Positions 35,260-43,369 of a stretch of DNA of 64,000 bases are shown here, piece after piece. How positions within the stretch are numbered: the first letter of the stretch is position 1; every line of letters begins with the position of its first letter. The notes beneath the pieces were generated by a model that saw nothing but the letters and a program-made list of their open reading frames with translations, was not told the origin of the DNA and did not search any database. Origin of the DNA: Stagnihabitans sp038231395 (GTDB taxonomy: Bacteria; Pseudomonadota; Alphaproteobacteria; Rhodobacterales; Rhodobacteraceae); assembly GCA_038231395.1 (NCBI GenBank), contig JBBRLL010000015.1, positions 1 through 64,000 of the forward strand. Direction: 5' to 3'. The position numbers were made by a program, and so were the translations under genes.

Positions 35260-35856
35260 TCAGGTTTTGGCCAGATGACCGAGGGCTGCAGTGCGGTCAT
35301 GGACATGGCAGGTCACCAGATGGTCGTTGACCAGACCGCAAGCCTGCATGAAGGCATAGACGATCGTGGGACCCACAAAGGTGAAGCCGGCTTTCTTCAG
35401 CATTTTCGACATGGCGGCGGACTGTGGCGTATCGGTCGGGATATCTGCCGCGGTCGCCGGACGGTTTTGCAGGGGCTTGCCGTCAACATAATCCCACAGC
35501 AGGCGCGCAAAATCGCCCTTTTCCTGCAAGGCAAGGTAGGCGCGGGCGTTCTTGACGGTGCCTTCGATCTTGCCAAGGTGGCGGATGATGCCGGGGTCGC
35601 TCAGAGCGACGCCGATCTCTGCCGCGCCCCAGGTTGCAATGATTTCGGGGTTGAAACCGGCAAACGCCACGCGAAAATTATCGCGCTTTTTCAGGATCGT
35701 GATCCAGCTTAACCCGGCTTGAAAGCCGTCAAGGATCAACTTTTCCCACAGCGCCCGGCTGTCCCACTCTGGCACGCCCCATTCGTCATCGTGATAGGCG
35801 CAATACAGCGGGTCGCTGCCGCACCAAGGACACCGCGCAATCTCTGGCGCTTCCAT
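35260..35856 (-). CDS. tag: DNA-3-methyladenine glycosylase I
   Basis: A 198-residue base-excision enzyme that removes 3-methyladenine from alkylated DNA. The N-terminus ARCPWCGSDPLYCAYHDDEWGVPEWDSRALWEKLILDGFQAGLSW matches Tag, including the zinc-ligand Cys and His. The C-terminal FTFVGPTIVYAFMQACGLVNDHLVTCHVH supplies the second His/Cys pair. Length is typical. It stands alone, about 140 bp upstream of fzlA on the same strand. Confidence 0.94.
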   Translation of the reverse strand: MEAPEIARCPWCGSDPLYCAYHDDEWGVPEWDSRALWEKLILDGFQAGLSWITILKKRDNFRVAFAGFNPEIIATWGAAEIGVALSDPGIIRHLGKIEGTVKNARAYLALQEKGDFARLLWDYVDGKPLQNRPATAADIPTDTPQSAAMSKMLKKAGFTFVGPTIVYAFMQACGLVNDHLVTCHVHDRTAALGHLAKT

Positions 35857-35954
35857 CCGACACCTCCTCGTTCACATTTGGCGCAAATGCCGAAATTCAC
35901 CGATGCTTTACCCTTTGGGAACAGGTTTGTCATTGGTGCCAAAGAGGGCAGACG

Positions 35955-36797
35955 ATGGAGGTTGGCATGGGCAAGCCGAGGGTTGAGGCTTTGGTGGGAG
36001 AGGCGTCTCCGTTGGGCGTCGCGATTGGCCATGCCGATCAGGACACCATGCGCATGGTGGAAGAAGCGATCCGCACGCGGCGACTGGCTTTGGCCTATCA
36101 GCCGGTCGTGCTGTCGCGCGACCCGGGGCGGGTGGCGTTTCACGAAGGGCTGATCCGCGTGTTGGAACCGAACGGCCGAATCATCCCGGCGCGTGAGTTT
36201 GTGACGACCATCGAAGTCCATGAACTGGGGCGCGAGATTGATTGCGCCACGCTGGAAATCGGTCTGACCGCGCTGTTGAAACACCCGGAGTTGCGGCTGT
36301 CGGTGAATATGTCGGCCCGCTCCATCGGTTATCCGCGCTGGATGCGAACCCTGAAGCGGGGTCTGGACGCCGGCAGCACCGTGGGCGAACGGTTGATTTT
36401 GGAGATTACGGAAAATTCGGCAATGACCGTGCCGGAGTTGGTGATTGCCTTCATGGACGATATGCAGGGCAGGGGCGTCGCCTTCGCTTTGGACAATTAC
36501 GGTGCGGGCACCACGGGGTTGCGGTTCTTCAAGGATTTCATGTTCGACATGCTGAAGCTGGACGGTCAGTTCGTCCGCGATATCCACCGCGACCCGGACA
36601 ATCAGGCGCTGGTCAAGTCTTTGCTGAGCGCGTGCAAGCATTTCGGGATCTTTACCGTGGCGCAGTCCGTCGAAAAGCCGGAGGAGGCGGCCTGCCTGCA
36701 ACACCTTGGCCTTGACTGTATGCAGGGCCACTTGTTCGGTGCTCCTTCAGTCAAACGACCATGGGTTGCTATCGAAGCGCCGCGCAAAACGGCCTGA
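35955..36797 (+). CDS. EAL domain protein with degenerate catalytic site
   Basis: A 280-residue stand-alone EAL-fold protein with no GGDEF or membrane part. Conserved positions are only partly kept: E64-G65-L66 replaces EAL, N118 is kept (SVNMSARS), E150 in LILEITE is kept, and K201 in KLDG is kept. However, the metal-binding DD pair is D180-N181 (LDNYGAG), and the later glutamate is Gln237 (VAQSVE). Loss of these residues argues against c-di-GMP phosphodiesterase activity. It is more likely a c-di-GMP receptor or protein-interaction module. ATG 35967 with GGAGG 5 nt upstream is an alternative start. Confidence 0.88.
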   Translation: MEVGMGKPRVEALVGEASPLGVAIGHADQDTMRMVEEAIRTRRLALAYQPVVLSRDPGRVAFHEGLIRVLEPNGRIIPAREFVTTIEVHELGREIDCATLEIGLTALLKHPELRLSVNMSARSIGYPRWMRTLKRGLDAGSTVGERLILEITENSAMTVPELVIAFMDDMQGRGVAFALDNYGAGTTGLRFFKDFMFDMLKLDGQFVRDIHRDPDNQALVKSLLSACKHFGIFTVAQSVEKPEEAACLQHLGLDCMQGHLFGAPSVKRPWVAIEAPRKTA

Positions 36798-36845
36798 CCT
36801 GTTCGGCTGATGTCGTCCGTCATGCGGGCTCCGCGCGGGGCCGCT

Positions 36846-36882
36846 GCAACTTGGATGCGCCTTTTCCCGCATCGGAAGTTGC
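36846..36882. promoter_or_regulatory. Inverted repeat upstream of phaA
   Basis: GCAACTTGGATGCG (36846-36859) and CGCATCGGAAGTTGC (36868-36882) form a 14-15 bp imperfect stem with one bulged base around CCTTTTCC. It lies between the EAL gene stop and phaA. It could be the EAL terminator or an operator for phaA; the loop, not the 3' flank, holds the T-run, which makes a classic terminator less likely. Confidence 0.45.
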
Positions 36883-36967
36883 ATTTGTGGCCTTTCCCGT
36901 CTAGGGCATTTGGCAGAGCGGCGGGGAGAATCCGTGCTGTACCGGACATGTAAGAGGGCGAGGAACC

Positions 36968-38140
36968 ATGACCAATGTCGTGATCGTTTCGGCGGCGCGG
37001 ACCGCCGTTGGCAGCTTTAACGGAGCTTTCGCAGCAACCCCGGCGCATGAGCTGGGCGCTGCCGTGATCGAGGCGCTTGTCGCCCGTGCAGGGATCGACA
37101 AGGCCGAAGTCAGCGAAACGATCCTTGGTCAGGTTCTGACCGCGGGTCAGGGCCAGAACCCGGCCCGGCAAGCGGCCATTCGTGCTGGTCTGGCCAAGGA
37201 AGCCAGCGCGTGGAGCCTTAATCAGGTCTGCGGCTCGGGTCTGCGGGCAGTGGCCTTGGGTGCGATGCATGTGCAACTGTGTGACGCCGCGATTGTGGTG
37301 GCGGGCGGTCAGGAAAGCATGAGCCTGTCACCCCACGTCGCCCACCTGCGGTCGGGCACCAAAATGGGTGACATGGCCTTCATCGACTCGATGATCAAGG
37401 ACGGGCTTTGGGACGCGTTCAACAATTACCACATGGGGCAGACGGCGGAAAACGTCGCCAACCAGTGGCAGATTTCGCGCGAAATGCAGGACATCTTTGC
37501 GCTGGCCAGCCAGAACAAGGCCGAAGCGGCGCAGAAAGCCGGCAAGTTCAAGGATGAGATTATTCCCTTTGTGATCAAGGGCAGGAAGGGCGACACCGTG
37601 GTCGATGCGGATGAATATATCCGTCATGGTGCCACGCTGGAGTCGATGCAAAAGCTGCGCCCGGCCTTTGTGAAGGACGGCTCGGTTACAGCGGCCAACG
37701 CCTCTGGTCTGAACGATGGCGCGGCTGGGGTTGTCTTGATGTCAGAGGCCGATGCCGAAAAGCGCGGCCTGACGGTTCTGGCCAGGATTGCTTCTTATGC
37801 GACGGCCGGTCTGGACCCTTCCATCATGGGCGTCGGGCCGATTTATGCCTCGCGCAAGGCGCTGGAAAAGGCAGGTTGGTCGGTGGCTGACCTTGATCTG
37901 GTCGAAGCGAACGAGGCTTTCGCGGCGCAGGCCTGTGCGGTCAACAAGGACATGGGTTGGGATCCGGCAATCGTCAACGTCAACGGCGGGGCGATTGCGA
38001 TCGGCCACCCGATTGGCGCCTCGGGCGCGCGCATCCTCAACACCCTGATCTATGAGATGGCGCGGCGCGATGCCAAAAAGGGTCTGGCAACCCTGTGCAT
38101 AGGTGGCGGTATGGGCGTTGCGATGTGCCTGGAGCGCTGA
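36968..38140 (+). CDS. phaA: Acetyl-CoA C-acetyltransferase (beta-ketothiolase)
   Basis: A 390-residue biosynthetic thiolase that condenses two acetyl-CoA into acetoacetyl-CoA. The acylated cysteine lies in NQVCGSGLRAVALGAM near residue 88, the catalytic histidine in NVNGGAIAIGHPIGASGARI, and the second cysteine in LCIGGGMGVAMCLER at the C-terminus. ATG 36968 has GCGAGGAA just upstream. With phaB next, it makes (R)-3-hydroxybutyryl-CoA for polyhydroxybutyrate. No PHA synthase is in the window, so polymerisation genes lie elsewhere. Confidence 0.95.
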   Translation: MTNVVIVSAARTAVGSFNGAFAATPAHELGAAVIEALVARAGIDKAEVSETILGQVLTAGQGQNPARQAAIRAGLAKEASAWSLNQVCGSGLRAVALGAMHVQLCDAAIVVAGGQESMSLSPHVAHLRSGTKMGDMAFIDSMIKDGLWDAFNNYHMGQTAENVANQWQISREMQDIFALASQNKAEAAQKAGKFKDEIIPFVIKGRKGDTVVDADEYIRHGATLESMQKLRPAFVKDGSVTAANASGLNDGAAGVVLMSEADAEKRGLTVLARIASYATAGLDPSIMGVGPIYASRKALEKAGWSVADLDLVEANEAFAAQACAVNKDMGWDPAIVNVNGGAIAIGHPIGASGARILNTLIYEMARRDAKKGLATLCIGGGMGVAMCLER

Positions 38141-38202
38141 TTGCTGCACTTGCGTAATATTGCTGCATAAGCACTATGCCGCGCAATAAAGTTGCGCGGC
38201 AT
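38140..38202. promoter_or_regulatory. phaA-phaB intergenic hairpin with TTGCTGCA direct repeats
   Basis: ATTGCTGCA is repeated at 38140-38148 and 38159-38167, 19 bp apart. These CTGC/GC-type sites recall the CTGC-N-GCAG pattern reported for PhaR regulators. They are followed by a perfect 11-bp stem, ATGCCGCGCAA with TTGCGCGGCAT (38176-38186 and 38192-38202), with a 5-nt loop. The hairpin then leads into ATTGGTATTTT. It may terminate or attenuate between phaA and phaB, or protect the phaA mRNA 3' end. Confidence 0.6.
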
Positions 38203-38248
38203 TGGTATTTTGGATAGTAGGAATCCAAGGAAGTCTTGGGAGGACAGA

Positions 38249-38974
38249 ATGTCGAAAGTGGCTTTGGTGACGGGCGGCTCACGCGGGATCGGTGCCGCAA
38301 TCTCGGTGGCATTGCAGGCGGCAGGCTATACTGTAGCCGCAAATTATGCCGGAAATGACGTGGCTGCTGCGGCCTTTACCGCCGAAACCGGCATCAAGAC
38401 CTACAAATGGTCGGTGGCGGATTATGACGCGTGCAAAGCCGGGATAGCTATGGTCGAGGCTGATCTGGGCCCGGTGGCGGTGCTGGTCAACAACGCGGGC
38501 ATCACGCGCGACGGCATGTTTCACAAGATGACGCCGCAAGCCTGGAAAGAGGTGATCGACACCAACCTGTCGGGCTTGTTCAACATGACGCATCCTGTGT
38601 GGACGGGCATGCGCGACCGCAAGTTTGGCCGGGTGATCAACATCTCTTCGATCAATGGCCAGAAAGGGCAGGCAGGCCAGGTGAACTATTCCGCCGCCAA
38701 GTCCGGCGATCTTGGGTTCACCAAGGCCCTGGCGCAGGAAGGCGCGCGCGCCGGGATTACCGTCAACGCAATTTGCCCCGGCTATATTGGCACCGATATG
38801 GTCAAGGCGATTGATGTGAAGGTGCTGGCCGAAAAAATCATCCCGCAAATCCCGGTTGGTCGTTTGGGCGAGCCGTCCGAGATTGCGCGGATCGTGGTGT
38901 TCCTCGCCTCTGACGACGCTGGGTTCATCACCGGATCGACGATTTCGGCAAACGGCGGACAGTTCGTCGTGTAA
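38249..38974 (+). CDS. phaB: Acetoacetyl-CoA reductase
   Basis: A 241-residue SDR-family NADPH-dependent reductase forming (R)-3-hydroxybutyryl-CoA. The cofactor motif is VTGGSRGIGAAIS, followed by NNAGITRDGMFHKM, the catalytic serine in INISSINGQKGQAGQVNYSAAKSGDLGFTKALAQE (Y-x-x-x-K), and the ending STISANGGQFVV typical of PhaB. ATG 38249 is preceded by GGGAGG at good spacing. It follows phaA after a 108-bp gap that holds a hairpin. Confidence 0.94.
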   Translation: MSKVALVTGGSRGIGAAISVALQAAGYTVAANYAGNDVAAAAFTAETGIKTYKWSVADYDACKAGIAMVEADLGPVAVLVNNAGITRDGMFHKMTPQAWKEVIDTNLSGLFNMTHPVWTGMRDRKFGRVINISSINGQKGQAGQVNYSAAKSGDLGFTKALAQEGARAGITVNAICPGYIGTDMVKAIDVKVLAEKIIPQIPVGRLGEPSEIARIVVFLASDDAGFITGSTISANGGQFVV

Positions 38975-38993
38975 GGCCAGGTTCGGTCGCAAG

Positions 38994-39020
38994 GTAGGAT
39001 GGGCGATCCGCCCATCCTAC
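38994..39020. repeat. Palindromic element GTAGGATGGGCG-ATC-CGCCCATCCTAC
   Basis: A perfect 12-bp stem with a 3-nt loop, 20 bp after the phaB stop. The GTAGGATGGGC/GCCCATCCTAC core is seen in intergenic palindromes of many proteobacteria. No T-run follows. It may act as a phaB terminator or be a REP-like mobile palindrome; only one copy is in this window. Confidence 0.75.
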
Positions 39021-39049
39021 GAAAGATCAAGCTGGCGCGAGGGGCAACC

Positions 39050-39919
39050 ATGCAACGCAACCGCGCCACGTTGATAGGCTTCTCCGCCATTCTGATGTGG
39101 GGTTTGCTGGCGTTGCTGACCATCGGCTCTGCGCCGGTGCCGCCGTTTCAGATGAACGCCGTCTGTTTTGGCATCGGCGGCGCGATTGGTCTGATCTGGA
39201 CCGGCTTCGGCGCGGGTTTCAGCGTGTTGCGCCGGGTGCCGCTCAAAGTCTATGCCTTCGGCACCTTCGGCCTGTTTGGCTGCAATTTTCTGTACTTTAC
39301 CGCGCTGCGACTGGCGCCCTTTGCCGAAACCAGCCTGATCGGATATCTCTGGCCCCTTCTGATCGTTCTTTTTTCGGGGCTTTTGCCGGGTGAAAAACTT
39401 GGGCCGCTGCACATTCTTGGTGCGGTTCTGGCGTTTCTTGGGGCGGCCCTGATCGTGTTGCAGGGGGGCGCTGCCCTACCCGTCGGGGCCTTGCCGGGCT
39501 TTGCGGTGGCCTTCACCTTTGCTTTTTGCTGGGCCACCTATTCCGTCGGATCGCGCCAGTTTGGCAATCAGCCGACCGAGGCGGTGACCGTCTACCTTCT
39601 TGCCGCATCGGCCCTGTCACTGGTTGCCCATTTCGGTTTGGAGTCGACAGTTTGGCCCGATACCGCCTTGGGTTGGATCTCGGTCATTGGCCTTGGAATC
39701 GGCCCGGTCGGGATCGCGTTTTTCATGTGGGACATCGGGATGAAGCGCGGAGATATTCAAATGCTGGGCACGCTGTCTTACGCAGCACCGCTGTTGTCCA
39801 CGATTGCCTTGGTCGCCGCTGGCCGTGCCACGGCGACGCCGATCCTTGGCCTTGCGACCTTGGCCATCGCTGGCGGGGCGGCGCTGGCCGCCCGCGCTGC
39901 ACGACGTATTACTGCGTAA
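39050..39919 (+). CDS. EamA/DMT family transporter
   Basis: A 289-residue inner-membrane protein with about ten hydrophobic helices in two EamA repeats. It begins ATLIGFSAILMWGLLALLTIG, and carries FNFLYFTAL-like FGCNFLYFTALRLAPFAETSLIGYLWPLLIVLFSGLL in the first half and PVGIAFFMWDIGMKRGDIQMLGTLSYAAPLLSTI in the second. ATG 39050 has GAGGGG upstream. Family members export amino acids or other metabolites. Its 3' end overlaps the convergent DUF465 gene by 11 bp. Confidence 0.9.
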   Translation: MQRNRATLIGFSAILMWGLLALLTIGSAPVPPFQMNAVCFGIGGAIGLIWTGFGAGFSVLRRVPLKVYAFGTFGLFGCNFLYFTALRLAPFAETSLIGYLWPLLIVLFSGLLPGEKLGPLHILGAVLAFLGAALIVLQGGAALPVGALPGFAVAFTFAFCWATYSVGSRQFGNQPTEAVTVYLLAASALSLVAHFGLESTVWPDTALGWISVIGLGIGPVGIAFFMWDIGMKRGDIQMLGTLSYAAPLLSTIALVAAGRATATPILGLATLAIAGGAALAARAARRITA

Positions 39920-40073
39920 GCCGGGCGATTTCTTCCTTCAGCTTCAGTTTCTGTTTTTTCAGTTCGGCAATTTCCAGATCGTCAACTGCAGGGCGGCGCT
40001 GTGCCGCTTCGACCGCAGTGGAGAGGTGTTCGTGTTTCCGCTTCAACTCGGTAACATGTGAAGCAACGCTCAT
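39909..40073 (-). CDS. DUF465 (YdcH) family small protein
   Basis: A 54-residue coiled-coil protein read on the minus strand. It begins MSVASHVTELKRKHEHLSTA and ends in KKQKLKLKEEIARLTQ, matching the YdcH/DUF465 family. It is very charged and helical, without membrane segments. Its last 11 bp overlap the 3' end of the EamA gene on the other strand. The role of the family is not established. Confidence 0.85.
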   Translation of the reverse strand: MSVASHVTELKRKHEHLSTAVEAAQRRPAVDDLEIAELKKQKLKLKEEIARLTQ

Positions 40074-40173
40074 TCAGAACCTCCTGTGACTGTTTCCGAC
40101 CTGATCAGTCGACCACGATTTTTGGATTCTGTCACGAAATCTTCACAGGACATCGCGTCGCAGTTGTGAAAAT

Positions 40174-40977
40174 TCAGCTAAACTCGGCCGAAAGTGCCAC
40201 ACAATTGCGCAGAATGTCGTTCGCGCGGTCGGTGTAGTTTTCGCGGTCGCCGTCATGGACCGCCCCTTGATGGGTGATCAGCGGGGCCAGCAGTCGAAAC
40301 GTCGCCTTTCCACCCTTCTTTGCGCGCAAGATGACCCGCAGCGCTTGCCGCCCCTCGCGCGCGGCCAAAGGCAGCACAGTGGCGGACCCCAACTGGTTAC
40401 CCAACCCCGCCAGAACCTCTGGCAGGCCATCCGCGCCAAGGATCATCGTCAGCCAACCGCCGGGGTTCAGCCGTTTTGACGCCGCAGCAACCCAATCCGC
40501 CAAGGGCAGGTTCGCCCGCAACGCCGTGTCGCGCCCCGCCACGGGCGAGGGCGATCCGCTGCGCTGATACCAAGGCGGGTTGGCAATGACGTGGTCAAAG
40601 CCGATCCGCAACGCCACCGGCATCTTGGTCAGATCACCAGTCACCACGTCCAAAGCCACGCCATTCTCGGCGGCGTTGCGGCGGGCGAGGGTGGCATAGT
40701 CCTCCTGCACCTCCAGCCCGAACTGCTTTAGCCCGGGCACGCGGGTGGCCAGACACAGCGACGCCGCTCCGACCCCGCATCCAAGGTCCAGGACGCTTTG
40801 TCCTGCAACCGCCGGACAGGCCGCAGCCAGCAGAACGGCATCCGTCGCAGCCCGGTATCCGCGTTTGGGTTGCCACAGGTGAAGTCTGCCGCACAGAAAG
40901 GCGTCATGCGTCAGATCGGCGGTCAGCCCGGCGGTTTGCCCGGCGGTTTGCCCGGTTGGCAGATCATCCGTCATCAC
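40174..40977 (-). CDS. tRNA1(Val) adenine-N6-methyltransferase-like (TrmN6 family) methyltransferase
   Basis: A 267-residue class I SAM methyltransferase. SAM motif I is SVLDLGCGVGAASLCLATRVPGLKQFGLEVQ and the catalytic N-P-P-W-Y motif is VIANPPWYQRSGSP, as in TrmN6/YfiC enzymes that methylate N6 of A37 in tRNA-Val. KRGYRAATDAVLLAAA near residue 38 is typical. The N-terminal TGQTAGQTAGLTADL tail is encoded by 12-bp tandem repeats and is not conserved in the family, so the true start may lie further in. It overlaps the DUF2007 gene by 4 bp. Confidence 0.86.
   Translation of the reverse strand: MMTDDLPTGQTAGQTAGLTADLTHDAFLCGRLHLWQPKRGYRAATDAVLLAAACPAVAGQSVLDLGCGVGAASLCLATRVPGLKQFGLEVQEDYATLARRNAAENGVALDVVTGDLTKMPVALRIGFDHVIANPPWYQRSGSPSPVAGRDTALRANLPLADWVAAASKRLNPGGWLTMILGADGLPEVLAGLGNQLGSATVLPLAAREGRQALRVILRAKKGGKATFRLLAPLITHQGAVHDGDRENYTDRANDILRNCVALSAEFS
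40919..40954. repeat. 12-bp tandem repeat in the 5' end of the methyltransferase gene
   Basis: Three 12-bp units: GCGGTCAGCCCG followed by two perfect GCGGTTTGCCCG. They encode the T-A-G-x tail repeats on the minus strand and preserve the reading frame. Confidence 0.8.
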
Positions 40978-41195
40978 GGCATCGCGTCGGCGGGAAAATC
41001 GTTGTCGCGCAGCACGGACCGCGCCAGAAAGTGATCCCGATCTGCCACCATAAGTCGCTTTGGCAATAGAAAGCTTGATCCCTCAAGGACGCTCATGTGG
41101 ACGTCCATTTCAAACGCCGTTATACCCTCGCCGGCAAGCAGGGCTTGAGCGAAGGCAATCAGGGTCGGGTCGTTGGTGCGTAATAACAGGCGCAT
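40974..41195 (-). CDS. DUF2007 domain protein
   Basis: A 73-residue protein matching the DUF2007 (putative signal-transducing) family: LLRTNDPTLIAFAQALLAGEGITAFEMDVHMSVLEGS, then LLPKRLMVADRDHFLARSVL. It precedes and overlaps the methyltransferase gene by 4 bp and starts about 50 bp from the divergent polyprenyl synthase gene. The molecular function is unknown. Confidence 0.85.
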   Translation of the reverse strand: MRLLLRTNDPTLIAFAQALLAGEGITAFEMDVHMSVLEGSSFLLPKRLMVADRDHFLARSVLRDNDFPADAMP

Positions 41196-41246
41196 GGACC
41201 AGACTTACGGAACCCTTGGACCCATGTCGAGACGGTAAGGAGTGCG

Positions 41247-42254
41247 ATGAACGCAATGGAGAAACCGGCGCCTTCGAAGCCGCAGGACGCCCTCGCCGAG
41301 GCTTTGTCGCAGGACATGGACGCCGTCAATCTGCTGATCCGCGACCGGATGGCCTCGCGTTACGCGCCGCGCATCCCTGAAGTGACCGCCCATCTGATTG
41401 AGGCGGGCGGCAAACGGTTGCGCCCGATGCTGACCCTCGCCGCCGCACGCCTGTGCGGTTATCAGGGGCAGGACCATATCAAGCTGGCAGCGACGGTGGA
41501 GTTCATTCACACCGCGACCCTGCTGCACGACGACGTGGTAGATGAAAGCGCGCAGCGCCGTGGGCGTCCGACGGCCAATCTTTTGTGGGACAACAAATCT
41601 TCGGTTCTGGTCGGCGACTACCTCTTTGCCCGCGCCTTTCAGTTGATGGTGGAACCCGGCTCGTTGCGGGTGCTGGACATCCTCGCCAATGCCTCGGCGG
41701 TGATTGCGGAGGGTGAGGTGTTGCAACTGACCGCAGCGCAGGATTTGCGGACGGACGAAGCGGTCTACCTGCAAGTGGTGCGTGGCAAGACCGCCGCCTT
41801 GTTCTCGGCCGCGACCGAGGCGGGCGGCGTGATTTCGGGTGCGCCCGACGAGCAGGTCCGTGCGCTTTATGACTACGGTGACGCTTTGGGCATCGCCTTT
41901 CAGATTGCCGATGACATGCTGGATTACAGCGGCGCTTCCGCCGTGATCGGCAAGAACACCGGGGACGATTTCCGCGAGCGCAAGTTGACCCTGCCGGTGA
42001 TCAAAGCGGTGGCGAAAGCCAGTGCCGAAGAGCGCGTCTTTTGGGTCCGCGTCATCGAAAAGGGCGATCAGCGCGACGGTGATCTGGCGCATGCCGTGGC
42101 GCTGATGACCCAAACCGGCGCGCTTGACGCGGCCCGCGATGAGGCCTTTGCCTGGGCTGCAAAAGCCCGCGCCGCTTTGACGCTGCTGCCCGACCACCCT
42201 TTGCGCCAAATGCTGTCCGACCTTGCCGATTATGTGGTCAGCCGGGTCAACTGA
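41247..42254 (+). CDS. ispB: Polyprenyl diphosphate synthase (ubiquinone side chain)
   Basis: A 335-residue trans-prenyltransferase. The first Asp-rich motif DDVVD is in TATLLHDDVVDESAQRRG and the second, DDMLD, in AFQIADDMLDYSG. EAGGKRLRPMLTLAAARLCG is the usual allylic-substrate region. Length and sequence fit an octaprenyl/decaprenyl diphosphate synthase; for this group the decaprenyl product for ubiquinone-10 is most likely. It is divergent from the DUF2007-methyltransferase pair. Confidence 0.92.
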   Translation: MNAMEKPAPSKPQDALAEALSQDMDAVNLLIRDRMASRYAPRIPEVTAHLIEAGGKRLRPMLTLAAARLCGYQGQDHIKLAATVEFIHTATLLHDDVVDESAQRRGRPTANLLWDNKSSVLVGDYLFARAFQLMVEPGSLRVLDILANASAVIAEGEVLQLTAAQDLRTDEAVYLQVVRGKTAALFSAATEAGGVISGAPDEQVRALYDYGDALGIAFQIADDMLDYSGASAVIGKNTGDDFRERKLTLPVIKAVAKASAEERVFWVRVIEKGDQRDGDLAHAVALMTQTGALDAARDEAFAWAAKARAALTLLPDHPLRQMLSDLADYVVSRVN

Positions 42255-42346
42255 CTGGTTCGGCTCTTGGCAAACGCGCGAAAAAAAATCGCACCGCAGG
42301 TTGTGAAGCCCTTTGGGGCGATCACACCGCAGCAACGACCTGAAAC

Positions 42347-43339
42347 TCAGTCAAATGTTCCTGTCACGCGGCCAAACAGCATGAAGGCGCGGGCGGTGCG
42401 GGTGTCGGACAAAGCGCTCAGTTCCGCGTCAGAGGCCCCCGGCTCCGCCGCCACGATCGCCTTGTCAAAGCTGCGCAAAAAGTGGTGGGCGGCGTCGCGG
42501 AACACGGCGTCCTCCCGCATCCGCGCCACGGTCAGCGCCAGACACGACCTGTCGCGGATGCCGCCAAGCCCTGCGATGGCGCGGCCACGCTCGCCGGCGG
42601 CAAATTTGCGCCACAGCTCGGGGCGGGCACGGTCGGGGTGCAGGTCGTCCATGTAAATCCCGTCCTGCGCCAGAAGGGTCAGCACGTCCTGCGAGGCGCG
42701 GATCAACTTCGCGGCGGTCCGGTCGGTCAAGGCCAGCCGGAGGGCGTGAAAGCCAGCGGCGTCGTCGGGGTTTTCGGGGAAATGGATGGCGCGCACGAAA
42801 TCGGCCATGGCAAGGGGGGCTGCGGGTTCATCCGTTGGCGTGCCAAGGGCCAGACCGGGCTGTTCTTCGCCAAGCATGGCAGGGCGCGGCGCTTGCATTG
42901 CCGATTTGCGGTCGGCAGAGGGCACGGTCAGCGTGCCGTCGCGGCGCGTGGCGAAAGAAACCGGTCGTTCGGCCGTCCGCTCCGCCGGGCGCATCTGGAC
43001 CGCAACCTGCGCCTGCTGCTGGCTGGAGGCGTAAGAGGCCCGCATCGTTTCGAGGGCCGCCTGCAAACCGGCGGATTCGGCGCGCAGGGTGCGGATCACG
43101 GTCAGGGTAGCGACGGCGTACCACGCCAGCGCCAGCGGCAGCACCAGAACCATCGCCGTCATCGCCAGCCCGATCAGGCCCGAAGCACCAAGGCCAGCCC
43201 GCACATATAGCGCCACACAAACCAGCCAGACCACGGTGAAGGCCCCTGCGGCCCATACCAATTTGGCGACTGACATAGCGCCAGCCTCGCCGGAAGGCGG
43301 GCGCGTCAGGTCCGGGGTTCGCTGTGGGTTGTCTGGCAT
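42347..43339 (-). CDS. Conserved membrane-anchored hypothetical protein
   Basis: A 330-residue protein with two transmembrane helices near residues 25-46 and 52-78 (LVWAAGAFTVVWLVCVALYV and GLIGLAMTAMVLVLPLALAWYAVATL). A probable coiled coil follows (RTLRAESAGLQAALETMRASYASSQQQAQ), then a Pro/Ala-rich linker and a helical C-terminal domain (FHALRLALTDRTAAKLIRASQDVLTLLAQDGIYMDDLHPDRARPE). It resembles conserved Rhodobacterales hypotheticals. It lies about 30 bp downstream of greA on the same strand. No function is assigned. Confidence 0.8.
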   Translation of the reverse strand: MPDNPQRTPDLTRPPSGEAGAMSVAKLVWAAGAFTVVWLVCVALYVRAGLGASGLIGLAMTAMVLVLPLALAWYAVATLTVIRTLRAESAGLQAALETMRASYASSQQQAQVAVQMRPAERTAERPVSFATRRDGTLTVPSADRKSAMQAPRPAMLGEEQPGLALGTPTDEPAAPLAMADFVRAIHFPENPDDAAGFHALRLALTDRTAAKLIRASQDVLTLLAQDGIYMDDLHPDRARPELWRKFAAGERGRAIAGLGGIRDRSCLALTVARMREDAVFRDAAHHFLRSFDKAIVAAEPGASDAELSALSDTRTARAFMLFGRVTGTFD

Positions 43340-43369
43340 CTTTCGCCCGTCTCGTCCGCTCGGGTCTGA

